Shown: positions 26,131-34,052 of the stretch, in pieces | Layout of the letters: each line of letters starts with the position of its first letter | Position numbering within the stretch: position 1 is the first letter of the stretch | NCBI GenBank assembly: GCA_016718275.1 | Contig: JADKEA010000008.1 | Location: 62,001 to 126,000, forward strand | Reading direction: 5' to 3' | DNA from: Candidatus Villigracilis affinis | Lineage (GTDB): Bacteria; Chloroflexota; Anaerolineae; Anaerolineales; Villigracilaceae | Length of the DNA: 64,000 nt | Notes under the pieces: generated by a model | Database searches by the model: none | What the model was told of the DNA's origin: nothing | What the model saw: the letters and a program-made list of their open reading frames with translations, nothing else | Position numbers and translations under genes: made by a program

Positions 26131-28174
26131 AGAACTCAGGTTTTTGCCTGCCCGATTTCAAAATGCGCGGGTTCTTACCAAGGACTTCCTCCAATGCATA
26201 TCCGGAAACCTGTTCGAATTTCGGGTTGGCATATTGAATATTCCCATTCAGATCCGTGATGACAATGGAATTTCCGCTTTGCTCGATAATGCGGAAATAC
26301 TGCCGCAGCTCGGTATTGCTTCTAAGAGCACTATCACGCGCATCAGCAAGATCCTGTGTGCGTTCCCCAACACGCCGCTCCAACAGGTCACGCTCCCGCT
26401 GCAAAAGGGTTAAAGCCTGTGATTCCATTTGCCAGGCTTTGTTCAGGCTTTCCATAAGAATAACAATGGAAGTGGAGAGCGCCATTGCGCTGGCTGAAAA
26501 CACAAAGAGACTGGTCATCCCCATTTGAAAAGTGCGCGGAGCAAGGGTATCCACGGTTAGATTGAATGGAACAAAGTCCGCCCTGCCAATCAGAAAACCG
26601 ATCACAGCAAGTGTCACAACACTGACCAACCCGGCCGTCCAACCACCTGCCCGCCCGGTCAGCAAAACGGAGGTAACGATCAACGTCATAAAAAAGATAA
26701 AACTTTCCGATGAATAACCGAAATTAAGAGTCTCTACAAACCCCAATATATACACAAGAAACAGGAACATGGCCGCACGGTATCTAAAATTGACCTTACG
26801 GGATAGGCCTAGAAACCAGAGCAAACCAATGATCGCGCCATACGCAATGTTGACATTCGTCAGAGTTGTGGCGCGCATAAAAGGCGACGTAAGGATATAG
26901 GCAAGCGTACCCACCAATGCCGAGAGCCTGATGATGATGGTAAAGGAACGTTCACGGGCTTGATACCAGCCCGGATTGATATCGCTCGGAATTGGAAGAT
27001 CAGCCCTGACAGGGGTCACGAAGAAATCGATCAACCATCCAAGGAATCTTTTCTGCTGGGGACGATTGGGCTGTGTAAACTGTTTCGAGGACGAACGGGA
27101 TGCTGTCTCTCTGGCGGCAGAACCTGATTGGGAAACAAATGCATCATCCATCAAGCGCAGCATGACAACCCGCCCGATCAATTGATCCTGACGGTCACGC
27201 AGCGCCGAAAGGCGGACCTCGTAGCGGCGCTGCAACACACCATCGCCGACAGTGATCTCATCAGTAGTGTCGGTCACATTGCGGAATTTCGCAACCAGAT
27301 GAGACCAGGGGCGCAAAATGTCCACCGCAAGCTGACCCACTGACTGAACCGCAGGGAAGCCGATCATCTCCGATGCGGCCCGGTTAATATCCACAACATA
27401 GCCGCGCGTGTCGATCACGATCATTCCGTCGCGCATGCCTTCCACCACAAGGTCACGCGCCAGCGGAGTGATGTCGATCAAATGAAAACCAAAGACCGCC
27501 CATGCCAGTGCGGCAACGGAAATCGTGAACGCAAAAGGCGTCAAATCCAAATAGGGAATGGGGCTATTGCCCGTGAGATAGAGCGCATTACCCAACCAGG
27601 GAGCAAGCACGGCGATCAGCAGGGAATAAGCCTGACTGCGATATAAACTTTGATTGCGGATCAACGTCCGCACCAGTAATATTGTGCCAATCAGCAAAAT
27701 TGTGTACGAATACGCAAAATGGACCCAGAACCACGCTCCGTACGTTACACCCAGTGCCGAAAAATCGCCCTGCCGGTTGATGTGGAATTCCTCCCAGATC
27801 AAGCCATGCCAATTCGTTGTTAATGCGAGCAAAACGGTAATTGCAGGCACAACTCCGAGGAGAAGCAATGTACGCTTTGTGATAACACGAGTTGGAGCGC
27901 TGTAATTGATCGAAAAGATCAGCCAGGCATAGGGCAAAAATGCAATGCCGAAATACTGTAGTCTTCCCCAAAACAGCTTGGTGGAAAGGTCCACCCCAAC
28001 GATCTCCAGCACATACGCAATGATCCATTCGACAATCGCCAGTGACATGAAAAGCAATGCAGGTGCGCCGTTCGCAGCACGGCGATTCCAGGCATACACG
28101 GCCACAAAGACCGAGATCAGCACAGCAATGATCAAGGGCAAAATATAGGGTGAGTATTCAAAATTCATGATCAA
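26006..28174 (-). CDS. Large sensor histidine kinase, N-terminal part (frameshifted)
   Basis: First part, starting at 28174. Residues about 1-225 are a seven-helix HisK_N_7TM sensor (PYILPLIIAVLISVFVAVYA and following). A PAS domain follows (VVEGMRDGMIVIDTRGYVVD, about 235-345). A second block of six or seven membrane helices (about 415-610, MASE-like) comes next, then a coiled coil (LLQRERDLLERRVGE) and a PAS domain that breaks off at RKDGT. After that the frame changes and the last residues are noise. The paralogous PAS shows how the frame should continue. The joined protein would be about 1,585 residues with two separate membrane sensor modules, which is unusual. Confidence 0.82.
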   Translation of the reverse strand: MIMNFEYSPYILPLIIAVLISVFVAVYAWNRRAANGAPALLFMSLAIVEWIIAYVLEIVGVDLSTKLFWGRLQYFGIAFLPYAWLIFSINYSAPTRVITKRTLLLLGVVPAITVLLALTTNWHGLIWEEFHINRQGDFSALGVTYGAWFWVHFAYSYTILLIGTILLVRTLIRNQSLYRSQAYSLLIAVLAPWLGNALYLTGNSPIPYLDLTPFAFTISVAALAWAVFGFHLIDITPLARDLVVEGMRDGMIVIDTRGYVVDINRAASEMIGFPAVQSVGQLAVDILRPWSHLVAKFRNVTDTTDEITVGDGVLQRRYEVRLSALRDRQDQLIGRVVMLRLMDDAFVSQSGSAARETASRSSSKQFTQPNRPQQKRFLGWLIDFFVTPVRADLPIPSDINPGWYQARERSFTIIIRLSALVGTLAYILTSPFMRATTLTNVNIAYGAIIGLLWFLGLSRKVNFRYRAAMFLFLVYILGFVETLNFGYSSESFIFFMTLIVTSVLLTGRAGGWTAGLVSVVTLAVIGFLIGRADFVPFNLTVDTLAPRTFQMGMTSLFVFSASAMALSTSIVILMESLNKAWQMESQALTLLQRERDLLERRVGERTQDLADARDSALRSNTELRQYFRIIEQSGNSIVITDLNGNIQYANPKFEQVSGYALEEVLGKNPRILKSGRQKPEFYEKMWGTISSGHIWDGVFHNKRKDGTLLLGIRHDCACARSG

Positions 28175-28275
28175 TTCCTTGGGTTGGATGCAAACATCCT
28201 GCGATTGTGCACTTGATTCCTCACTTCAATCATTGCAATGTAATGGACGTTTATTTAAGCTCGTGGATTATAAAC

Positions 28276-28308
28276 GAGCAGGTGAATTTACGGTAAATCC
28301 GCCTGCTC
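28276..28308 (-). terminator. Long hairpin after the lipoprotein gene
   Basis: A near-perfect 16-bp quasi-palindrome (outer arms GAGCAGG / CCTGCTC, inner ATTTAC / GTAAAT) lies between the lipoprotein stop and the kinase start. On the minus strand only GTTTATAA follows, so termination is possible but weak. It may separate the moeA operon from the kinase operon. Confidence 0.4.
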
Positions 28309-28349
28309 CATGCTTAATTAATCGCATTCCCCATATTTTCAAATCAACC

Positions 28350-28919
28350 TCAACGCAAGGTGATGAGCGCCACCCCATCAAGCCACACACTTTGTGGAAG
28401 CGACGGTGACACCAGTTTCAACGACCCGCCCGTCACCAGAAAGATAAAACTATCGTCAATTTTGCTTTTCAGGAGAGTCACCGAGCCAAATCCGCTCACC
28501 GATACGGTCTGGATGGAATCCCCTGCACCCAGCCCGGACGCCTCCAAAATGGTGGTCAAGGATATTCCCGTGAGTTCCCTGCCAGCCGCAACAATCGTCT
28601 TTTCAGGCAGGCCGCTCAACTCCGCCAAGCTGAAGGCAGCCCGCCTGCCATCTGACAGGTCAACGAATAAAATCTCCGTGGTGTCTGGCATCTGAGTGGC
28701 ATAGACGGGCGAGGAATAATATGGGTTCGCGGTTTCAGTTTGGGCGACAGCCGTTTGCTTGGCAAATTGCTCAATGATGTCCATCGGGTTGGTGTACGGC
28801 GTACCATCAATGTAGATCGGCTCAGGCGTAGAATCTGGCCTTGACGCCTCCATCTGACAGGCGAAAACAAGGAAGATAAGTATCACAATCACGACCAGCA
28901 AGTTTCTTTTCTGTTTCAT
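28350..28919 (-). CDS. Lipoprotein with molybdopterin-binding-like fold
   Basis: 189 residues with a signal peptide and lipobox (LVFACQ, Cys21). A Ser/Thr/Pro linker leads to a C-terminal domain (about 75-189) with RELTGISLTTILEASGLGAG, then SVSGFGSVTL, then SLKLVSPSLPQ. This pattern resembles the oxidoreductase molybdopterin-binding (sulfite-oxidase) fold. The cofactor cysteine and most ligand residues are not recognisable, so it may be a non-catalytic relative. The gene lies two genes downstream of moeA in the same direction. The fold call is tentative. Confidence 0.6.
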   Translation of the reverse strand: MKQKRNLLVVIVILIFLVFACQMEASRPDSTPEPIYIDGTPYTNPMDIIEQFAKQTAVAQTETANPYYSSPVYATQMPDTTEILFVDLSDGRRAAFSLAELSGLPEKTIVAAGRELTGISLTTILEASGLGAGDSIQTVSVSGFGSVTLLKSKIDDSFIFLVTGGSLKLVSPSLPQSVWLDGVALITLR

Positions 28920-28931
28920 GGCTACCCCATT

Positions 28932-29318
28932 CTATGATTTGCGTTTTAACTCCGAAATGTTCATAACATAGCGGAATTGGTACCGATCCAGTACAACCCT
29001 GATGATCTCCGCCCCTTCCGGGGAAAGTTCTAGAAATTCGAAACCGATATTGAGATATTGGGGCGTATCTTCATCCTGCCGGCACCACGCTACACGGCTG
29101 GAAACAACCACACGTTGCGGCTTCTCATTCAATTCTTCATTGGGAAATTCGATGCCGATGGCAAGGCGTCTGCCCACCTCGAGCGCCGTTTCCCCGATCA
29201 CCATCACACCCTGAGGGGTAAGGTCTCCGACATAACCGATCAATTTTTTATGAAGCAGGTCATACACGAGCGTAAAGGCGATCAACTTCTTGCGAGATTC
29301 CTTCCGCTGATTTTGCAT
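28932..29318 (-). CDS. PilZ domain protein
   Basis: 128 residues. It carries the c-di-GMP binding signature: an N-terminal RKESRKK (RxxxR) and DLTPQG in place of the (D/N)xSxxG motif. It is a stand-alone PilZ receptor, cytoplasmic. It lies 12 bases before the lipoprotein gene and 15 bases after moeA, so it is in their operon. What it controls is not visible; a very large sensor kinase follows. Confidence 0.78.
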   Translation of the reverse strand: MQNQRKESRKKLIAFTLVYDLLHKKLIGYVGDLTPQGVMVIGETALEVGRRLAIGIEFPNEELNEKPQRVVVSSRVAWCRQDEDTPQYLNIGFEFLELSPEGAEIIRVVLDRYQFRYVMNISELKRKS

Positions 29319-29333
29319 GGCGATCTCCTTTTC

Positions 29334-30044
29334 TTATATCAAAACGACTTCCACAATTTCACCCGCACTCAACCCAGTAGCATCGGGATGGATACGCAGA
29401 AGACCATCTGCCGAGGCAAGAGTAAAAATGAGGTTGGATTTTCCGAAGATAGGCTCGGCTTTGTAAGTAACCGTTGACGATTCGCGATTTACGATCAACT
29501 TTACCGGCCACCAATCTTCGCGACCCGCTTGAGATGGGAGGTTGACGGTGAGCATCGCCCGCACGCTCGCCCTCGGCTTCGGCAACATTCCCAGCAGCTT
29601 TTCAATGACAGGCACCACAAACAAATATCCATTCACCAATGCGCTGACAGGGTTGCCCGGCAGGCCGATCACCGCCTTTCCATCACATACACCTAAAATC
29701 GTTGGTTTGCCGGGGCGGGTGTTGATTCCATGCACCAGCACGCCAGGCTCCCCCAACTGGCGAATGACTTCGGCGGTCATATCTCTGGTAGAGGCGGATG
29801 AACCTGCGGTGATGATGACCACGTCACATTCGGATAGCGCCTGCGCCGCCGCTTCTTTCAACGCTGAAAACTGGTCGGCGATGATCCCATATCTTTTGGT
29901 TGCGCCGCCAGCTTTTTCAACCAAGGCTCCCAGCGTGTACGAGTTGATGTCACGCACTTGCCCGGGCCGCAGAGTTTGACTTGGCTCGATAACCTCGTCA
30001 CCTGTTGAAATCAACCCAACACCAATTCTCTTGACTACACGCAA
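29334..30044 (-). CDS. moeA: Molybdopterin molybdenumtransferase MoeA, C-terminal part
   Basis: Second part of moeA after a frameshift at the A-run 30043-30046. It starts in the MoCF domain (RIGVGLISTGDEV), continues with GGSSASTRDMT-like (TAGSSASTRD), LPGNPVSALVNG and the C-terminal domain IV. MoeA inserts molybdate into adenylated molybdopterin. Removing one base from the run restores one reading frame of about 415 residues, the normal MoeA length. Confidence 0.88.
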   Translation of the reverse strand: MRVVKRIGVGLISTGDEVIEPSQTLRPGQVRDINSYTLGALVEKAGGATKRYGIIADQFSALKEAAAQALSECDVVIITAGSSASTRDMTAEVIRQLGEPGVLVHGINTRPGKPTILGVCDGKAVIGLPGNPVSALVNGYLFVVPVIEKLLGMLPKPRASVRAMLTVNLPSQAGREDWWPVKLIVNRESSTVTYKAEPIFGKSNLIFTLASADGLLRIHPDATGLSAGEIVEVVLI

Positions 30045-30582
30045 AACTCATAAACCCTAGGGCAGTCAGGCCGCCGATCTCGGCTGGGCGCAGAATCGTC
30101 CCTTTGGGAATGACAACCTGTCCTTGTGCCACGTCCTCGCCAATGTGGATGATATTCTCGCCATCTGCCACGGATTTGAAGATTTCAATTTCCTCCGCCC
30201 CATCAATATGTTGGGTATATTCCAGCATCACAACTGCGTCCGCGCCTTTGGGCAGCATACCGCCAGTGTGAATCAACGCACATTGCCCCGCGCCGATCTC
30301 AAAAGACGGCGAATCCCCCATCGGCACTTCGCCAATGAGATTGAGATATGCAGGCAGCGAGTCTGTCGCCCCGAAGGTATCCTTCGCGCGGACGGCGTAA
30401 CCATCCACGGTGGTGCGCTGGAAATCGGGCAAGGGGTGCGGCGCAACAATATCTTCCGCGGTGACACGACCCAAGGCATGGAGAATATCAATTGAATCTG
30501 AATCAAATTCAGGTGAGGGAAGATGCGCGAGTAATTTGTCGCGGGCTTCATCGGGCGGGAGGAGAGTCAAAAATTCAGGCAT
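29998..30582 (-). CDS. moeA: Molybdopterin molybdenumtransferase MoeA, N-terminal part
   Basis: First part of moeA, from ATG 30582. Typical features: PLPDFQRTTVDGYAVRA, the MoeA N-terminal signature; PMGDSPSFEIGAGQCALIHTG and PKGADAVVMLEY follow. After GGLTALGFMS the frame shifts and the last 14 residues are noise. The gene begins 5 bases after the UbiA-like stop, so the two are co-transcribed. The break is in a homopolymer, so an assembly error is more likely than a true pseudogene. Confidence 0.88.
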   Translation of the reverse strand: MPEFLTLLPPDEARDKLLAHLPSPEFDSDSIDILHALGRVTAEDIVAPHPLPDFQRTTVDGYAVRAKDTFGATDSLPAYLNLIGEVPMGDSPSFEIGAGQCALIHTGGMLPKGADAVVMLEYTQHIDGAEEIEIFKSVADGENIIHIGEDVAQGQVVIPKGTILRPAEIGGLTALGFMSFACSQENWCWVDFNR

Positions 30583-30586
30583 GGGT

Positions 30587-31450
30587 TTATCTCAGCCAAA
30601 AAGTCAGAGTGAGGAAATAGGCGGTCAATCCAAAAACGGCGAGAGCGGTGGTGGTGAGGAGAGTCCAGTTTGGTTTGCCGCCGAGTGAAATGTGACGGAG
30701 CAAAAGCATTTGCAGGATCGCAAACGGAAGTGTGAGAAAGGCAGGCCAGATGAGCAAAAATGAATACCCGAAGATCGGCGAACAAATAAAAATGACATAC
30801 GCAAAAATAATCAGGCTGTGATGCAAAGGCACGGCACTTTCCCAGCCGAGACGGCGAAGGAGTGTGGCGCGTTGATATTTTTGGTCGGAGGGAAAGGATG
30901 TGAAGTTGAGAATCAAAAAATAGGCGAGGGTCAGCGCGGTAAGTGGAATGGCAATCATAATGAGCAGGCGATGATTCTCTTTTGCCTGCAACAAAAATCC
31001 GATGGAAGGAATGACATAGGCCATATGCGCCGCGAGGGCGAGTTCACCGAAACCCCGATCAAGAAGGCGGAGCGGAGGGACGGCATACAGCACGACGAGA
31101 ACGAGGGATAAAAGAAGAAAGATGAAAGTAGGAAGATTCAAGCCTTGATTGATATAAAGCAGGAAAGCGATCATCGCACAGGCGGTGAGGGCGGCGTAGG
31201 AAATGTAGAGCAGGTTGCTGCGCAGGGCCTCTTTTTGCGCAGGGGTTTCACCTTCGATCATCGGTTCGTTGTGCGGACGGAAAGCCTCGGCCAGCAGGTT
31301 CATGCTCAACTGGGCAAGCACCACACCGCCAAGGCCGAGTAAAAAGGTAAGGTTTTGGAACGATTTACCAAGATATGCAGAAATACTCGCGCCAAGGAGA
31401 TAGGTCAGCGCAGCGAGGAGCAGAAGGAGAGGACGGGAAAGTTTTAGCAA
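30587..31450 (-). CDS. UbiA-family prenyltransferase-like membrane protein
   Basis: 287 residues with eight or nine transmembrane helices. The N-terminal RPLLLLLAALTYLLGAS and the later YAVPPLRLLDRGFGEL resemble MenA/UbiA enzymes. The first Asp-rich motif (NDxxD) is replaced by NLLAEAFRPHNE, so prenyl-diphosphate transfer by the usual mechanism is doubtful. It may be a diverged quinone- or lipid-related enzyme. First gene of an operon with moeA, pilZ and the lipoprotein. Confidence 0.7.
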   Translation of the reverse strand: MLKLSRPLLLLLAALTYLLGASISAYLGKSFQNLTFLLGLGGVVLAQLSMNLLAEAFRPHNEPMIEGETPAQKEALRSNLLYISYAALTACAMIAFLLYINQGLNLPTFIFLLLSLVLVVLYAVPPLRLLDRGFGELALAAHMAYVIPSIGFLLQAKENHRLLIMIAIPLTALTLAYFLILNFTSFPSDQKYQRATLLRRLGWESAVPLHHSLIIFAYVIFICSPIFGYSFLLIWPAFLTLPFAILQMLLLRHISLGGKPNWTLLTTTALAVFGLTAYFLTLTFWLR

Positions 31451-31522
31451 TTTTTGATTTCCAATATACGATTAAAACCAGAGATAAACGGAAAGAAACA
31501 AAGATGTGATTTTGCTTTACAT

Positions 31523-32272
31523 CTAACTAATCACTGGCTTTTTGTTCTTGAGTATAAACGCATAAGTCAGGGACACTTCAATAACAGCCGAAACAAATGG
31601 GTACAAGAGCACCCCAAACCAATTAATGGCATTGATCTGCCGTGCACCTGTCCATTCAACAATTGGCATAAAAGGAAGAACAGACCAACTCACCGGCGAC
31701 AACAAAGAAGGAAACAATGACACGACCACACCAGACAGGAATATGCACAAATAAAACAAAGGGTGCATATATAGCTCTACAAAGCCTGCCTTAATTGAAT
31801 CCGAAACAAATATTTTGCCGTGATAGATCATATGTCTCAAGCTCAACGGAAACGACACAAAAAACGCCGCAATAACCAACGAGACAAGAATTTCCTTTCC
31901 TGCATCTGGAAAATCAAGGATTTTAAAAAGAAGAGAAACCGCAAAACCCAAAACCAGGATGTCAAACACAGTATATAAGATCAAAAGCACAACGCTACCA
32001 TAACTTCGCCAAGCGGCTTGCAAGATCGTCTCTTCATTCCTGATAATCGCTTCCCTTTTGTACACTGCTACAACCACAAAAACAGTGGCCAGACAGAAAG
32101 ACAAAAAGTAAATGAATTGGTAAGTAAATCTAGCAAACGTTGTATCATTCCGAGTCCAAATATTCAACAAAAAGCATACAATCTGGAAAAGAACAAAAGG
32201 AACGACAACAAATATGTTCTTCCGAACAAAAACTACCGACTCAACATAAATATTGTAGATCGTTATCAGCAC
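31523..32272 (-). CDS. Membrane protein of unknown function, A/T-rich
   Basis: 249 residues with six hydrophobic segments and few charges, similar in pattern to DUF975 or YesL-like glycerophosphoryl-membrane proteins but without a clear signature. The base composition is lower in G+C than its neighbours (19 of 60 G/C in 32101-32160), which suggests a foreign or fast-evolving gene. It starts 13 bases before the aminotransferase stop; order on the minus strand is aminotransferase, then this gene. Confidence 0.65.
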   Translation of the reverse strand: MLITIYNIYVESVVFVRKNIFVVVPFVLFQIVCFLLNIWTRNDTTFARFTYQFIYFLSFCLATVFVVVAVYKREAIIRNEETILQAAWRSYGSVVLLILYTVFDILVLGFAVSLLFKILDFPDAGKEILVSLVIAAFFVSFPLSLRHMIYHGKIFVSDSIKAGFVELYMHPLFYLCIFLSGVVVSLFPSLLSPVSWSVLPFMPIVEWTGARQINAINWFGVLLYPFVSAVIEVSLTYAFILKNKKPVIS

Positions 32273-32284
32273 TGGCCCCTCCGC

Positions 32285-32770
32285 CTATTTACCAAGATAT
32301 CCTTCCAGTTTTTCCACTGCCTGCGGAAGATTCTTCCTGCCCAAGCCAAGCCTGAAATGATTTCTCGAATCGTCGTACATGGTTCCAGGTAAAAGTAAAA
32401 CTCCCACCTTTTTCACGAGGTCATCGCAGAAGTCTTCAATGTCGCCTTTGAGCAATTTCGGGAAGCCCATCGAGCCAGCTTTGGGGCGGGCCCATGTGAA
32501 CAGCGAAGCGCGGCGGGCAAACAGGTCATCCACAACGGTCAGGTTGTGCTTGATGATGCCAAGACTGCGGTCGATCAATTTTTGGCGGTTGCGCATGGCC
32601 ACTTCTGCGAGGAATTCACTCGGCGCGGAGTTGCAGATGGTCGTGTAATCCTTGAGCGAGGCCATGGCTTGAAGGATCTTTTTATTCTTCGTGGCAACCC
32701 AGCCAATGCGCAGACCCGCAAGGCCGTAGGTTTTCGAGGTCACACCCAGCGACACAGCATGTTCGCCCAT
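32285..32770 (-). CDS. Class I/II PLP aminotransferase, C-terminal part (frameshifted)
   Basis: Second part of an aminotransferase. It contains the PLP lysine in VTSKTYGLAGLRIGW and the C-terminal small domain (MYDDSRNHFRLGLGRKNLP). Homology actually extends upstream to about 32847 (LILFSDEVYRESEYDP) in this frame, with the first in-frame ATG at 32770. Removing one base from the T-run at 32848-32853 joins it with the N-terminal part. Substrate unknown; the group includes enzymes annotated as capreomycidine-synthase-like or aspartate-type. Confidence 0.82.
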   Translation of the reverse strand: MGEHAVSLGVTSKTYGLAGLRIGWVATKNKKILQAMASLKDYTTICNSAPSEFLAEVAMRNRQKLIDRSLGIIKHNLTVVDDLFARRASLFTWARPKAGSMGFPKLLKGDIEDFCDDLVKKVGVLLLPGTMYDDSRNHFRLGLGRKNLPQAVEKLEGYLGK

Positions 32771-32841
32771 GTCACAAGCGGCAGGGAGTCTGTCCGCGGG
32801 GTCGTATTCAGATTCACGATAGACTTCGTCGGAGAAAAGGA

Positions 32842-33390
32842 TCAGGTTTTTTCCTGAGCAAACTTGTTCACGGCTTCAAAATCCGCACGGGACATTAAAT
32901 ATCCAGTCGGGTTATGCGGCGTGTTGATGATGATGCCTTTGGTGTTCGTCCGCATCAGGTGGCGGAGTTCGTCCAGATCCAAGACCCAGCCATCCTGCTC
33001 TCTGGCACGCCACGGACTGACGTCACAGCCAACTGCGCGGGCCACTTCCGCAAGGGATTGGTAGCCCGGAGAATGCACGATGACATGATCCCCTTTTTTG
33101 AAGGCGGCATACATGAAGAGATAAATCGCCTCCCCCGCCCCAGTGTGGACTAAAACATCCTCAGGCTGAATGGTGGTGTACAGATTGGCAATCTCTCGTC
33201 GCAGAGAAGGGCTGCCCTGCGATTCGGTATATCCGAGCCAGACGTTTTGGAATTTTTCCGCGGACCCTGGTTCCAAGGCCAGCAAATCCGCAATGGACAT
33301 GGCCTCACAGTCTGAGGAGCACAATAAGTATTCAGTGTTAAATTCGTATTTGGCAAAGTACCGTTCAAGTTTAAAGGGGGGAAGATGCAT
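32842..33390 (-). CDS. Class I/II PLP aminotransferase, N-terminal part (frameshifted)
   Basis: First part; ATG 33390 (MHLPPFKLERYFAKYEF) is preferred over a longer reading, although no good ribosome site is seen. It has YTESQGSPSLRREIA, the cofactor-contact segment HTGAGEAIYLF and NTPHNPTGY. The frame ends at a premature TGA caused by an extra base in a six-base run. The two parts together give about 365 residues, normal for the family. Confidence 0.82.
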   Translation of the reverse strand: MHLPPFKLERYFAKYEFNTEYLLCSSDCEAMSIADLLALEPGSAEKFQNVWLGYTESQGSPSLRREIANLYTTIQPEDVLVHTGAGEAIYLFMYAAFKKGDHVIVHSPGYQSLAEVARAVGCDVSPWRAREQDGWVLDLDELRHLMRTNTKGIIINTPHNPTGYLMSRADFEAVNKFAQEKT

Positions 33391-33493
33391 GATTGTTAGA
33401 TTGCGTCGCACCGAAATTAGGTGGACGATTCCTTTCGTTTGGATTTTTTTCGATCAATGGGATTCTCTCATCAACAAGGTGCGATGCGCCCAG

Positions 33494-33964
33494 TTATTTC
33501 AACGATTTTTTCAAGTCACGGTAATGCAATTGGTTGTGAATGTACAACATCTTGACCATTTCGCGAAGGACGGTTTCTCCCAAAAATGGATGACGGCCTT
33601 TGATCTCAAGCTCTTCATCTTTCAACCCAGAGACCCACGTCACAGAATTAGCGCGCACTTCCTTGTACTGCTCCAACAACTCAACGGGAGATAAATCCTT
33701 TGTTTTCGCCTGCTGACTGGCATTATAGCGGTCAATGGAAAAATCATCCGCCGCACCTGCGCCGCCCTGACGAATCTGCTCAAAGAGTTTGACCAGTCCG
33801 CGCTCGGAGGTGACAAAATGCGAAAGCACGTTGCGGATCGTCCACATTTCGCCTTCGGTATACACTTCCTGCTGCCATTGCGATTCGTTCAATTCGGAGA
33901 AAAAACCGATAAATTTTTCTCCTTCGGTTTTCAGCTTATCAGCCAGCTCGGTTATTTCAGACAT
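33494..33964 (-). CDS. DinB-family protein
   Basis: 156 residues from ATG 33964, behind GGAGAG. A DinB four-helix bundle with the metal-site histidines: His in IRNVLSHFVTSERG and two in YIHNQLHYRDLKKSL. Members of this superfamily include thiol-dependent transferases and isomerases; the activity here is unknown. It stands in a minus-strand series between the GT-C gene and the aminotransferase. Confidence 0.8.
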   Translation of the reverse strand: MSEITELADKLKTEGEKFIGFFSELNESQWQQEVYTEGEMWTIRNVLSHFVTSERGLVKLFEQIRQGGAGAADDFSIDRYNASQQAKTKDLSPVELLEQYKEVRANSVTWVSGLKDEELEIKGRHPFLGETVLREMVKMLYIHNQLHYRDLKKSLK

Positions 33965-33996
33965 GAGTGTACTCTCCTGAATAGATTTCATATTTG

Positions 33997-34052
33997 ACGA
34001 TAAACGACACACAATTAACGATAAGGCCCACGGTCTATGGTCTACGATCATA
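33997..34052. repeat. Heptanucleotide array
   Basis: Eight consecutive 7-bp units (ACGATAA, ACGACAC, ACAATTA, ACGATAA, then GGCCCAC, GGTCTAT, GGTCTAC, GATCATA) fill the gap between the DinB start and the GT-C stop and enter the GT-C 3' end. Confidence 0.55.
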
